Shown here piece by piece: positions 8,108 through 16,690 of a stretch of 64,000 nt of DNA (position 1 is its first letter; every line of letters begins with the position of its first letter). The notes beneath the pieces are model-generated. The model saw nothing but the letters and a program-made list of their open reading frames with translations, did not search any database and was not told the DNA's origin. Made by a program: the position numbers and the translations under genes. Origin of the DNA: an uncultured Flavobacteriales bacterium (GTDB taxonomy: Bacteria > Bacteroidota > Bacteroidia > Flavobacteriales > Crocinitomicaceae); assembly GCA_946480815.1 (NCBI GenBank), contig CAMLLB010000007.1, forward strand, positions 54,167 through 118,166, written 5' to 3'.

Positions 8108-9076
8108 TCATTTATTCCCACCGGGAGTGGAATCCACTATAATCAACACTGGTTCCTTCAGTTGCCCTTTATTGTATTTGGAAGCATTACAAACCCCGAT
8201 AATTGCAGGAACCGGAAAAGCGACCCAACCGGCATAATCAAACCATTTTGCTTTCACTTTCAGTGATTCGATTTTCTGTCGATCAGCGGAATCCTTATAA
8301 TTCAGGTACTGAAAGGTATGTTTACCGCTGTTTTTCTTGATGCCAATCGTGTCGGGAAATGGATTGTAGAGAAAGTCCCATCCTTTCTTGTCGTAATAAG
8401 CCGAATCGTTTTGAAAAGTCGGGTTGATACCGTTAAAATACAAAAATCCTTCCCTGTTGCAATCCACTTCAACCGGATGTGCATCGTGATTTCCTTTGCT
8501 CATAATTGCCGGAAGTCCAACCCGGACCAGGTATGCAAATCCCATCCGTTTGCTTTGCAGATAATGCCCGTATTCATGCTGAAAAATCCGGTTGTTCGGA
8601 TCCGGAAAACAGTTCTTTTTTGCCAGGATGTAATTCCCGAAACAAATACCGGTCCATGATACGTTCATATTCAATAACGTACTTCCATTCGGATAACTGA
8701 CCGTATTTACTTTACACAATACTGTATTGTAGAAATGTGCCATAAAAAAACCTATTCCTGTTTGAGGCCCCTGATAAGTCAGCCTGGAACCTACTTCCAA
8801 AAAGCGTTTCCCCGAACTGGAATTCGTGTCTGAAACAAATAATCCACCCCAAATACGCGCATCGTTCTTAGCGCTCTGATTCGCCCTTTTCCAGGCAGCT
8901 TTCCAGCGCTTCTCCTTCGTTTTTGCCAAACCGGTAACGAAACCGCTCACCCATGAATCGATAATGAAATAACTGGGAGCCCTGGAAGAAATCTTAGACG
9001 CGGTTGATGGAAAAGTAAAAAGTACACACAGAAGTATAAGGAATATCGATTTGAAACTCTTTGTCAAACTTTTCAT
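8108..9076 (-). CDS. Exported zincin-like protein with HEYGH motif
   Basis: A 322-residue protein with a signal peptide (about 1-27). In the middle it has FQHEYGHYLQSKRMG, an HExxH zinc-site pattern in a helix, followed about 35 residues later by HPVEVDCNREGFLY, whose Glu or Asp could be a third ligand. The part before it (GGLFVSDTNSS, GIGFFMAHFYN, VNMSWTG-like strands) is beta-rich. I cannot assign a named family, so it may be a peptidase or a structural relative that has lost activity. It is transcribed divergently from the lipoprotein gene at 9161, with a 21-bp palindrome between them. Confidence 0.65.
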   Translation of the reverse strand: MKSLTKSFKSIFLILLCVLFTFPSTASKISSRAPSYFIIDSWVSGFVTGLAKTKEKRWKAAWKRANQSAKNDARIWGGLFVSDTNSSSGKRFLEVGSRLTYQGPQTGIGFFMAHFYNTVLCKVNTVSYPNGSTLLNMNVSWTGICFGNYILAKKNCFPDPNNRIFQHEYGHYLQSKRMGFAYLVRVGLPAIMSKGNHDAHPVEVDCNREGFLYFNGINPTFQNDSAYYDKKGWDFLYNPFPDTIGIKKNSGKHTFQYLNYKDSADRQKIESLKVKAKWFDYAGWVAFPVPAIIGVCNASKYNKGQLKEPVLIIVDSTPGGNK

Positions 9077-9102
9077 TTTCTATTCTAACGAATGAAGGAT
9101 TA

Positions 9103-9123
9103 TTTTATGATGTCATCATAAAA
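9103..9123. promoter_or_regulatory. 21-bp perfect palindrome between divergent genes
   Basis: The arms TTTTATGATG and CATCATAAAA flank a single central T. It lies 26 bases upstream of the minus-strand gene and 37 bases upstream of the plus-strand gene, a position that suits a shared operator. No adjacent regulator gene is visible. Confidence 0.4.
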
Positions 9124-9160
9124 ATAATGTAATTTAGATTGACATTTATTACTTGATCTG

Positions 9161-10075
9161 ATGAAACAACTATTATTCTGCTTTTCAATCTGCTTAATTA
9201 CAGCCTCCTGTTCAACTGATTCCAAAAAAGAAGATTCTGACAAGAATTCAAAAAAAGAACTTGTGGCAGACAAGCCTGAAGAAAAGGTTATTGACACAGT
9301 CCCTGAGCGAAATCCGGTTGTCCGCAATCTGACAGCTGATCAGGTAAAAAAGTTGAATAAAATCCTGCCAAAAAAAACAGTTCAATCCATGGTTTCTTAC
9401 CTGGATTCATTGTCATTTGTTCAAACAGATACCGATTTTGCCCGTGTCTATCACTATGGTAAAAAGGTATTCGGAGACATCGAAAAAGCTGTTTCGGCTA
9501 AATTCCAGGATGGTTATGCCGGAATGGAAGCGCTGAGCTTTATCAATAAGTCTTTTGCATACCGCTCTTCCTGTGAAGCAGAATGCACTGAATTCGTATT
9601 GGACTATAACTTCCTGGACCTGCAAAAGCTTGCACAATTTACCAAAGGAGAAGCTGATGACGATTTTATGGCCTTAAAAATCCTTGCGGAAGGCGAACAG
9701 GGAAGACATGATCCAAGCTGGCTCAACTTTTTCGAACGCACCTGGGATTATGGCGGTGGTTCTCTTCTCGGCGACAGTAATAATTATAAGTTCCTGAGCG
9801 GTTCATTCCATGTCATTAAGAAAAGTGACCTCTTCAAAAAAGACCTGATAACACTTCGTGAACGTGTAATCGGCGACATGGAACACCGCATTTATATGTT
9901 CCCGAAACCGGTTGTTCTGGCAGAAATAAACCGAATTCTGAAAACCAAGATCTTGTCATACCCGGAAGCTAACCGGATTTTATTGCTCAAACAAACAATC
10001 GAAAGGGACAAAGAAGAGCCGGCTTTGCAATTTAATTGTTCGGACCCGGAATCCAATTGCGATTGGGGCGGATAG
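9161..10075 (+). CDS. Lipoprotein of unknown function
   Basis: A 304-residue protein with a lipoprotein signal (ICLITASC, lipid site at about residue 17) and then a charged low-complexity linker rich in Lys, Glu, Ser and Asp to about residue 50. The remainder is mostly helical (RNLTADQVKKLNKIL, TVQSMVSYLDSL), with a cysteine pair in SSCEAECTEF and a C-terminal CSDPESNCDWGG. I do not recognise the family. It stands alone between a divergent partner and convergent outer-membrane genes. Confidence 0.65.
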   Translation: MKQLLFCFSICLITASCSTDSKKEDSDKNSKKELVADKPEEKVIDTVPERNPVVRNLTADQVKKLNKILPKKTVQSMVSYLDSLSFVQTDTDFARVYHYGKKVFGDIEKAVSAKFQDGYAGMEALSFINKSFAYRSSCEAECTEFVLDYNFLDLQKLAQFTKGEADDDFMALKILAEGEQGRHDPSWLNFFERTWDYGGGSLLGDSNNYKFLSGSFHVIKKSDLFKKDLITLRERVIGDMEHRIYMFPKPVVLAEINRILKTKILSYPEANRILLLKQTIERDKEEPALQFNCSDPESNCDWGG

Positions 10076-10219
10076 ATGGCACGAAAAGTTCAAAGGCTTC
10101 AACGGGTTCGAAAAATTAAAAATGGACAATTGAAAAATTGACAAGTTTAAATACGTTAAGTACTCTAAGGTTTAAAGGATCAAAACATTGAACTATTGAA
10201 CCTTTTATACCCATTTCAG

Positions 10220-10783
10220 TTATTGACGTACGTTCTTACAAGGTAACTGAAAACCTAATCCTCCCGTTCCCATAAACTGGTCCAAAGGCCGTGCATGCCA
10301 TGGATCGGTTTGATGGATGTATTGGCATTCCAGGAAGAAATAGAAGAATTTATATACATGGTAATTCAACCCGGCCTTTACTGCAAAAGCTGAATTATAA
10401 ATCCGCTCACTCCGTTCATTTGTTTGAACGGCAGAAAGACCTATCTGGAGTCCTACAAACGGATCCAGTCGCTTGAAGGGAAAATAACGCATAAATCCAG
10501 CCTGGATCTGTAAATGATCATTTATATATCCCGGTTTCGATTGCGCACCGATGAATTGGTAAATATCTCCCCGAAAGCTATACTTATCGTCAAAATGATA
10601 ATTCATATACCCACCCAAATACAAATTCAAGCCTTTTGAATTCAATTGCTGAGAAGGATAAATACTCGCTGTTGCCTGCAATAATCCTGCACGCTGACCA
10701 TCTGCAAGGATCTGTGCATCCGTAAAGTTTGTACTGGTTAAGAAACCAAAAAACAAGATGCCTATTTTCTTTTTGATTTCCAT
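10220..10783 (-). CDS. Outer-membrane beta-barrel protein
   Basis: A 187-residue protein with an N-terminal signal sequence (about 1-23) and eight or so amphipathic strands (LNLYLGGYMNYHFDDKYSFRGDIYQF, QAGFMRYFPFKRLDPFVGLQIGL, VKAGLNYHVYKFFYFFLECQY). It ends in a strand consistent with a small outer-membrane barrel. Its start lies 22 bases inside the end of the neighbouring barrel gene, so the two are translationally coupled. The ligand or role is unknown. Confidence 0.65.
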   Translation of the reverse strand: MEIKKKIGILFFGFLTSTNFTDAQILADGQRAGLLQATASIYPSQQLNSKGLNLYLGGYMNYHFDDKYSFRGDIYQFIGAQSKPGYINDHLQIQAGFMRYFPFKRLDPFVGLQIGLSAVQTNERSERIYNSAFAVKAGLNYHVYKFFYFFLECQYIHQTDPWHARPLDQFMGTGGLGFQLPCKNVRQ

Positions 10784-11391
10784 AAGTCTGCAATTTTATA
10801 GTTTAATGTCAATGAGGTCAGTAAATGTCCTTCAAGAGCTCCACCCTTATGTTGTTCAAAGTGTACTCTTCCGTCTTCTTCAATATGTGAATGAATATCG
10901 GTTCCCAAATGAATCATGTATTGGCTGGAAATCGAAATATCGAACCGCTGGGTAAGATTGAAATGAACTCCCAAACCGCCTTGAACGGCACTACTCCAAC
11001 GTTCGATCTTATTGCTGCGATCAGCCAATTCTGTTTGCAGAGTGCGGTCAAAGCAATGTCCCGCAACAATGTAGGGCTGAACTTTTGGAGTGGGGTTATT
11101 GAGCAAATAAAACATCACGCTCCAACCGATGTGTAAATCGTTTCTTCGCGTGTATTGATTGGTAACAGGCAAATAATCCATAAACCATTCGGTGTTTACA
11201 CGATCTGATAATTGAATTCTGAATTGTCCTCCCAAACCAATGGCGGGGCGTTCGTGATCTCCATTAAATGCACTCAGGGTAGTTCTTTGTCCGAAAGAAA
11301 AGATCCCTCCTCTTCCTCCTTTTAAGTTTAAGTCCTGGGCAAATGTTTGACATGAAAGGATCACAAACAGTATGACGCATGTCTTTTTCAT
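10762..11391 (-). CDS. Outer-membrane beta-barrel protein
   Basis: A 209-residue protein with a signal peptide (about 1-18, ending TFAQ) and barrel-type alternating strands (GLGGQFRIQLSDRVNTEWFMDYLPV, DLHIGWSVMFYLLNN, VQPYIVAGHCFD, GGLGVHFNLTQRFDISISSQYM). It is the first gene of a two-gene unit with the barrel at 10220-10783. It resembles conserved Bacteroidota porin-like or PorT-like hypothetical proteins in size only, so no specific function is assigned. Confidence 0.65.
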   Translation of the reverse strand: MKKTCVILFVILSCQTFAQDLNLKGGRGGIFSFGQRTTLSAFNGDHERPAIGLGGQFRIQLSDRVNTEWFMDYLPVTNQYTRRNDLHIGWSVMFYLLNNPTPKVQPYIVAGHCFDRTLQTELADRSNKIERWSSAVQGGLGVHFNLTQRFDISISSQYMIHLGTDIHSHIEEDGRVHFEQHKGGALEGHLLTSLTLNYKIADLWKSKRK

Positions 11392-11462
11392 AGGTTCGTT
11401 TATTGTAGTAATGTTTTTATAGTAGTAACGTTACGAAAGTAGTAATTAGTATAAAGCAGATA

Positions 11463-11491
11463 GGGGCATCTCTGCTAAGCCGAGACGCCCC
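11463..11491. terminator. GC-rich hairpin after fabI
   Basis: GGGGCATCTC and GAGACGCCCC pair with one mismatch around a 9-base loop, 37 bases downstream of the minus-strand fabI stop. There is no T run, so it could be an intergenic palindrome rather than a true terminator. Confidence 0.4.
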
Positions 11492-11527
11492 CATTGGTTT
11501 ATTTATGTATTTTATATTCTTTTGAAA

Positions 11528-12337
11528 TCAGATTCCCAACTTATTCAAAACGGAATCGCTTACTCCCGTTGTAGAGTAACCACCGTCATGGAACAGGTTC
11601 TGCATAGTAACCATTCTCGTCAGATCAGAGAATAACGTAATGCAGTAATTTGCACAGTCTTCAGCACTTGCATTTCCAAGTGGAGCAATTGCATCCGCAT
11701 AATCATAGAAATCACCGAAACCTTTGATTCCGGTACCTGCTGTTGTTTTGGTAGGAGACTGAGAAACCGTGTTGATACGTACTTTCTTCTCCAAACCATA
11801 GTGGTAACCGAAACTTCTTGCAATTGATTCCAGCATTGCTTTGATATCTGCCATGTCCGTATAGAAAGGATAAGTTCTCTGAGCCGCCATGTAAGTCAGG
11901 GCAACTACACTTCCCCATTCATTGATCGCATCCATATTTTTAGCTACAGAAAGCATCTTATGTAATGACAAAGCAGAAACATCAATTCCTTTTTGGAAAA
12001 AGTCGTAATTCAAGTCCTGGTAAGGGATGTTCTTGCGAATATTCACACTCATACCAATTGAGTGAAGCACGAAATCAATCTTACCACCTAAAATTTCCTG
12101 AGCTTCTGTGAAAAGCTTCTTCAAATCTTCTGTATTTGTTGCATCAGCAGGAATAATTTGTGAATTCGTCTTTGCGGCCAATTCATTAATCTCCCCCATT
12201 CGCATTGCAATTGGAGCATTTGTTAAAACAAACGTCGCACCGTGTTCATGTGCTTTTTCAGCAACTTTCCAGGCAATTGAATTATGATCCAATGCCCCGG
12301 TAATAATCCCACGTTTTCCTTCCAATAATTTTGACAT
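11528..12337 (-). CDS. fabI: Enoyl-[acyl-carrier-protein] reductase (NADH) FabI
   Basis: A 269-residue cytoplasmic enzyme catalysing the last reduction of each fatty-acid elongation cycle. I start at the ATG at 12337 (MSKLLEGKRGII), because the 7-residue upstream extension begins with TTG and adds nothing conserved. The sequence has the FabI-type dinucleotide site GALDHNSIAWKVA, the HSIGM segment, and the catalytic Tyr159-x6-Lys166 (FYTDMADIK) with Tyr149 before it. RINTVSQSPTKTTAGTGIKGF is the substrate-loop region. It is a single gene at the end of the minus-strand block and a target of triclosan-type inhibitors in this family. Confidence 0.95.
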   Translation of the reverse strand: MSKLLEGKRGIITGALDHNSIAWKVAEKAHEHGATFVLTNAPIAMRMGEINELAAKTNSQIIPADATNTEDLKKLFTEAQEILGGKIDFVLHSIGMSVNIRKNIPYQDLNYDFFQKGIDVSALSLHKMLSVAKNMDAINEWGSVVALTYMAAQRTYPFYTDMADIKAMLESIARSFGYHYGLEKKVRINTVSQSPTKTTAGTGIKGFGDFYDYADAIAPLGNASAEDCANYCITLFSDLTRMVTMQNLFHDGGYSTTGVSDSVLNKLGI

Positions 12338-12458
12338 AATTGTTTGATTTGAGGACAAATTTAGAATTTAATTTCAAGCCTACAAGGAATATTCCTGCTA
12401 TAATCCGAATTAAACTGAATTCCAAATAATTCCCTGTTTTATGTACCAGATAAGCGAA

Positions 12459-13232
12459 TCAATCAAATTCCAATTTCAACCCGTCAAAGGCTGCAAACAC
12501 ATTCGGAGGGAGATCTCTTTCGATTTCTTCGTGCGTCCCGAAAAGATGTGAAATATGCGTTAAATAGGCTTTTTCAGGCTTCACCTGATTAATAAAGTTC
12601 AGTGCTTCTTCCAGGTTAAAATGAGAAACATGCGGTTCTTTTCTGAGTGCGTTTACAACCAAAACTTTCACACCTTTCAGCTTTTCAATCTCAACCGGCT
12701 CTACTGTCTTAGCATCTGTAATATAGGCAAAATCTCCTATCCGGAAACCTAAAACAGGCATGAAATAATGCATCACTTCAACAGGCATTACCGGAATGGT
12801 ACCCGAAAGGTTAAATGGTTTATTTTCGATCGTAATGATATTCAACTGAGGAATTCCGGGATATTTATCGTCCTCGAAAGCGTAATGGTATTCACGTCTC
12901 AATGCAACTTCAACGGCCTTCGAACAGTAGATATCCATATCCCGTTTCTCAATGAAATTAAATGCTCTTACATCGTCCAGGCCGGCCATATGGTCTTTGT
13001 GCTCATGGGTAAACAAGACTGCTTCCAGACTTTTTACTTTGAATTTCAACATTTGCTGTCTGAAATCCGGCCCAGCATCGATCACGTAGTTTTTACCTCC
13101 GATTTCCAATAAGACGGAACAACGTAAACGGTTGTCTTCCGGTTCCCGGGAAGTACACACATGGCACTCGCAAGCAATCACTGGAATTCCCTGAGATGTT
13201 CCGGAACCTAATATAGTTACAGTAAATTTCAT
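12459..13232 (-). CDS. MBL-fold metallo-hydrolase (PhnP-like)
   Basis: The 257-residue protein shows the metallo-beta-lactamase signature FTHEHKDHMAGLDD at about residues 76-89, with further His at VMHYFMP and LTHISHLFG, enough for a two-metal centre. The N-terminus GSGTSQGIPVIACECHVC matches the PhnP/RNase Z-like subgroup, which includes cyclic phosphodiesterases. The start overlaps the DUF423 stop in TAATG, so the two are coupled. The substrate is unknown; a cyclic nucleotide or phosphoribosyl cyclic phosphate is plausible from the family. Confidence 0.85.
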   Translation of the reverse strand: MKFTVTILGSGTSQGIPVIACECHVCTSREPEDNRLRCSVLLEIGGKNYVIDAGPDFRQQMLKFKVKSLEAVLFTHEHKDHMAGLDDVRAFNFIEKRDMDIYCSKAVEVALRREYHYAFEDDKYPGIPQLNIITIENKPFNLSGTIPVMPVEVMHYFMPVLGFRIGDFAYITDAKTVEPVEIEKLKGVKVLVVNALRKEPHVSHFNLEEALNFINQVKPEKAYLTHISHLFGTHEEIERDLPPNVFAAFDGLKLEFD

Positions 13233-13627
13233 TAATTACGTGAGCGGATTACCTGAACCAACAACAAAGTCCATCCAATGATCATGAGCAAACCACCGAT
13301 TGGTGTTACCGGACCAAACGCTTTAGACAAAGAACCACCCATGTGAATTTTTGAATAAGTCAGTCCGTAAATACTTCCTGAAAAGAAAATGGTACCCAAT
13401 AACAACAAGTAAAAAACAGCTTTTCCACTGAACGAAAACCCGGTTACGATGAATGGTATGATCAAAAATCCAAGCCCCTGGAAAAACTGGTATTTGGTAG
13501 CAGTATCGAAAGCTGCCAGAATATCGTTATCCGAAGTCAGTTTTTTTAGTCCGTGAGCACCAAATGCTCCTAAAATGATTGCGATTATTATCAGGATAAG
13601 ACCCGTTATTACCCATTTTCTCTCCAT
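13232..13627 (-). CDS. DUF423 membrane protein (YgdD-like)
   Basis: A 131-residue protein with four predicted membrane helices and the family signature LGAFGAHGLKK near the N-terminus, then TATKYQFFQGLGFL and a C-terminal FGPVTPIGGLLMIIGWTLL. The length matches DUF423 proteins such as E. coli YgdD. The function is unknown. It is upstream of, and shares one base with, the MBL hydrolase gene. Confidence 0.9.
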   Translation of the reverse strand: MERKWVITGLILIIIAIILGAFGAHGLKKLTSDNDILAAFDTATKYQFFQGLGFLIIPFIVTGFSFSGKAVFYLLLLGTIFFSGSIYGLTYSKIHMGGSLSKAFGPVTPIGGLLMIIGWTLLLVQVIRSRN

Positions 13628-13654
13628 AATTTAAAGATAGGAGAAAAAAGAGAA

Positions 13655-14014
13655 TCAGGACTCTTTGGTCTTCGAAATTATTTCAACCAAGGTGTATTTG
13701 AATCTCTCAGGACCGGTTTTACCTTGTTGGATTTCAATTTTTACGATCATATCGTAAGTGTACCCTTCTTCAAAGTTAAATCCTTCAATGGGTTGTTGCA
13801 GCACTTCCCAGTTTTCCATTCCGATACTTGCACCTTTCTGAACAGAATAGCACAATTTTGCATCCGCATTTGGATCGCAAGATACACGGTGCCCCTGTAC
13901 ACGCATTTTAATTACTTCTCCCGATGCCGAATAAACGGATTGTTCCGAATGCATCGCCTGAGATGTAAAGTTGATTGCAGCCAATGAAAGTGTTAAACAA
14001 AGAACCTTAAACAT
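13655..14014 (-). CDS. Exported DUF4377-like protein
   Basis: A 119-residue protein with a signal peptide (about 1-20). The mature part has the pattern IKMRVQGHRVSCDPNADAKLCYSVQKG, then NWEVLQQPIEGFNFEEGYTYDMIVKIE and YTLVEIISK. This resembles the small DUF4377 domain found beside HslJ/META domains. The two cysteines could form a disulfide in the envelope. The start is 27 bases from DUF423, which lies downstream on the same strand. The function is unknown and the family call is from memory of the pattern. Confidence 0.65.
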   Translation of the reverse strand: MFKVLCLTLSLAAINFTSQAMHSEQSVYSASGEVIKMRVQGHRVSCDPNADAKLCYSVQKGASIGMENWEVLQQPIEGFNFEEGYTYDMIVKIEIQQGKTGPERFKYTLVEIISKTKES

Positions 14015-14141
14015 AATTCATGTATTTATTCAATAAAGATACGGAAAGAAAGTTGTTGGGTTGTGTGTTTGTTAGAGAATTAACTTAAATTGAAAATTGA
14101 TAATGTAAAAATTGAAAAGGAGGACGTGCGGAACTCGATTC

Positions 14142-15791
14142 TTAATTTTCAATTAATTGGATGGCTGAAGAACGTGCCAGGTCTGTAACCTGTTCACCGG
14201 AAATCAGTTTGGCCAGTGCTTCAATGCGTTCCGTATCGTTCAACTGGTGGATTTCTGAAATGGTCTGGCTGTTTTCATGTGATTTGGAAACTTCAAAGTG
14301 ATAATCTCCTTTTGCCGCAACCTGTGGCAAGTGTGTAATTGCAAAAACCTGTAAATGTTTTCCCATTTGTTTAAGCAATTTCCCCATTCTTAAAGCAACT
14401 TCACCTGAAACTCCTGTATCAATCTCATCCAGGATTAAGGTCGGAAGTGATTTTTTCTCACTCATGATCAGCTGAATTGCCAGCATCACACGTGATAATT
14501 CTCCGCCGCTTGCTGCTTTTTCGATCGGCTTCAATTCCAATCCTTTATTGGCGGAAAAGAGGATTTGAATAGCCATTCCTCCATTGGAATCCAACTTTTC
14601 TGACCGGGTAAGTGAGACCTGGAAACGCGAATGCTCCATTTTCATTTCGGTCAGCAGCTCCAGCAAATAAGCTTCCAGTTTTGTGATAACGGCTGAACGT
14701 TTCTCAAACAACTTATCCGACAATTGAAGCAATTCTTTTTCTTTCTCATCAATTTCCTTTGTCAGCTCGGCAATGCGCTCATCAGAGGAATCCGATTCTT
14801 CCAGTTTGCTTTCAAGTGTATTGAAATAAGCACTCAACTCTTCCTGCGTGGAAAAATGATGCTTTTTTAGAATTTTATTGTATTCATCCAGGGATTCCGT
14901 CAAACGAAACAGGGCTTCCGGATCACCTTCCAATTGATTTAACTGCCTGTCCGAATCTCTTGAAATATCTTCCAGTTCAGCAATCAAATCCTGTAAACGC
15001 ATGGAAATTGCGTTCAGATTAGAATCGGCATTCTTCCATCGGTCAATGTGTGCTTTCAGTCTTCGAAGCAAATCCGTTGCTCCGTTTTCCTGGTCCATTG
15101 CATGGATGATCGCCGAATAAGCTTCTTTCAGGTCATCTAACTGTGACAGCTTATTGAAGTCATTTTCCAGAGCAGCATAATCTACCTGGTCTAAATTCAA
15201 TTGCTGAATTTCATTCAATTGAAAGCGGATATAATCCAACTCCTGCAATTGACCGGAACGGGAAGACTCTAATTGCTCTTTCGTTGCCTTTAATCGATTG
15301 ATACGGCTGTAAAGCGATGTTACCGTTTGTGCCAGATCCAGACTATCGGCATAAGAATCCAACAAATCGAACTGAAATTTTGTTTTCCTGATTTCCAGAG
15401 TTTCGTGCTGTGAGTGAATGTAAACCAATTGCTCCGTTAATTCCTTCAACTGGTTCAATTGAACAGGAGTATCATTAATAAACGAACGGGACTTTCCCTG
15501 GCTGGTGATCTCTCTTCGAATAACAGTTTCTGCTTCCCAATCGATATCTTCCTGGATAAACCACTCCTTAAAATTTTCGTTCAATCGGAATACTGCCTCA
15601 ACAATGGTTTTCTTTTCCGGGTTACGGATCACTGAAAAATCGGAGCGCTCACCAAGAATCAAATTCAATGCACCAAGCAGGATTGATTTCCCTGACCCTG
15701 TTTCACCTGTAATCACATGCAACCCATCGTGAAATTGAAGGGAAACATGTTCAATTAAAGCAAAATTTTGAACGGAAAGGGACTTCAGCAT
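14142..15791 (-). CDS. recN: DNA repair protein RecN
   Basis: A 549-residue SMC-like ATPase acting in double-strand-break repair. It has Walker A GETGSGKS at residues 29-36, long coiled coils at about 155-380 (heptad-rich LxxLxxE segments), the ABC signature AASGGELSRVM, and Walker B LPTLILDEIDTGVSGEVA near 460. The H-loop region is ITHLPQVAAKGDYHF. The length is normal for RecN. The start shares one base with the DUF4835 stop (TAATG), placing it at the end of the coaBC operon. Confidence 0.95.
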   Translation of the reverse strand: MLKSLSVQNFALIEHVSLQFHDGLHVITGETGSGKSILLGALNLILGERSDFSVIRNPEKKTIVEAVFRLNENFKEWFIQEDIDWEAETVIRREITSQGKSRSFINDTPVQLNQLKELTEQLVYIHSQHETLEIRKTKFQFDLLDSYADSLDLAQTVTSLYSRINRLKATKEQLESSRSGQLQELDYIRFQLNEIQQLNLDQVDYAALENDFNKLSQLDDLKEAYSAIIHAMDQENGATDLLRRLKAHIDRWKNADSNLNAISMRLQDLIAELEDISRDSDRQLNQLEGDPEALFRLTESLDEYNKILKKHHFSTQEELSAYFNTLESKLEESDSSDERIAELTKEIDEKEKELLQLSDKLFEKRSAVITKLEAYLLELLTEMKMEHSRFQVSLTRSEKLDSNGGMAIQILFSANKGLELKPIEKAASGGELSRVMLAIQLIMSEKKSLPTLILDEIDTGVSGEVALRMGKLLKQMGKHLQVFAITHLPQVAAKGDYHFEVSKSHENSQTISEIHQLNDTERIEALAKLISGEQVTDLARSSAIQLIEN

Positions 15792-16690
15792 TAATTCAGA
15801 ATTTCTTCGTACTTGGTTGAATTCGTCGGATCGATTTTCTTCAATACGGCCACAATCTGTGTTTTTTCTTCCGGTTTTGCCGTAGCATACAAATTCTTCA
15901 ATTCATTCAGCTTACAGTAAGCAAAATTAATGATGTTGATTGTATTTGGCCGGGCAGCGGAAACTTTTGACAATTTATCCAGGGTAGTATAAATTGCTTT
16001 TTTTGCATCGTCCGGCTTGTCATATAAATGGTCCATACCCAAACGATGATATTCGTAATAACACTCTCTTAAAGGCTCAAATAATTGCTGCAATGCATTT
16101 TCAACCAACCAATAACGATTCTTTTTCCCTTGTTCATTTGATTTCCATCCTTTCGAAGAAGAAGTCTGTGCATTGGTAACAATCTGCTGCGCTTCCTGGA
16201 AATATTTTGTTCCTCCCTGTTTTGAGAACGAATCGAAATCCAGCGCAATAATATAAAATGCGTAGAAAGCCAAAACAGAAGATAAATTATCTCTAAACTG
16301 GTTTTTTGAATAAATTATCTGACTCCCTTTTACGTACTTAAAATCAAGGTTGTCGTCCTGGAAATTGAACAGGGTTGTGTTATAAGATCCGTTATACACC
16401 GGTCTGCTCGACTGAACCTGGATTGATCCCGTAAAGTCCCCGTTGTTAATGGTATTGATCTGTAATTGCAATTGGCAATTGATGCGTTCTTCCACCTTGA
16501 ACTTCTCATTTGTCCATTGGGTATTGTTCATCAGGTCCGTAACTGCTTGTTTCAATTCCTCAAACAATTCTTTTTCAGCTGAAGTTACTTCAGTCTTGAT
16601 ATTGCTGATCAGTGAAACCTGGCAATTCAATTCCTGGGAATATCCGTTTACAATAAGCGTCAAAAAGACAAGGGTCAGAATTTTATTCAT
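15791..16690 (-). CDS. DUF4835 family protein (PorD-type, T9SS-associated)
   Basis: A 299-residue exported protein with a signal peptide (about 1-18, ending GYSQ) and then the DUF4835 pattern ELNCQVSLISNIKTEVTSAEKELFEELKQAVTDLMNNTQW at the mature N-terminus. The segments GTKYFQEAQQIVTNAQTSSSKGWKSNEQGKKNRYWLVENAL and PNTINIINFAYCKLNEL follow. Some databases name this family PorD and link it to type IX secretion; I am less sure of that role than of the family. It overlaps coaBC by 8 bases and recN by 1, the usual Bacteroidota gene order. Confidence 0.85.
   Translation of the reverse strand: MNKILTLVFLTLIVNGYSQELNCQVSLISNIKTEVTSAEKELFEELKQAVTDLMNNTQWTNEKFKVEERINCQLQLQINTINNGDFTGSIQVQSSRPVYNGSYNTTLFNFQDDNLDFKYVKGSQIIYSKNQFRDNLSSVLAFYAFYIIALDFDSFSKQGGTKYFQEAQQIVTNAQTSSSKGWKSNEQGKKNRYWLVENALQQLFEPLRECYYEYHRLGMDHLYDKPDDAKKAIYTTLDKLSKVSAARPNTINIINFAYCKLNELKNLYATAKPEEKTQIVAVLKKIDPTNSTKYEEILN

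Noticed and set aside
12338..12358. Longer fabI start
   Set aside because: The extension begins with TTG and encodes polar residues before the conserved MSKLLEGKRG start; the ATG at 12337 fits the family.
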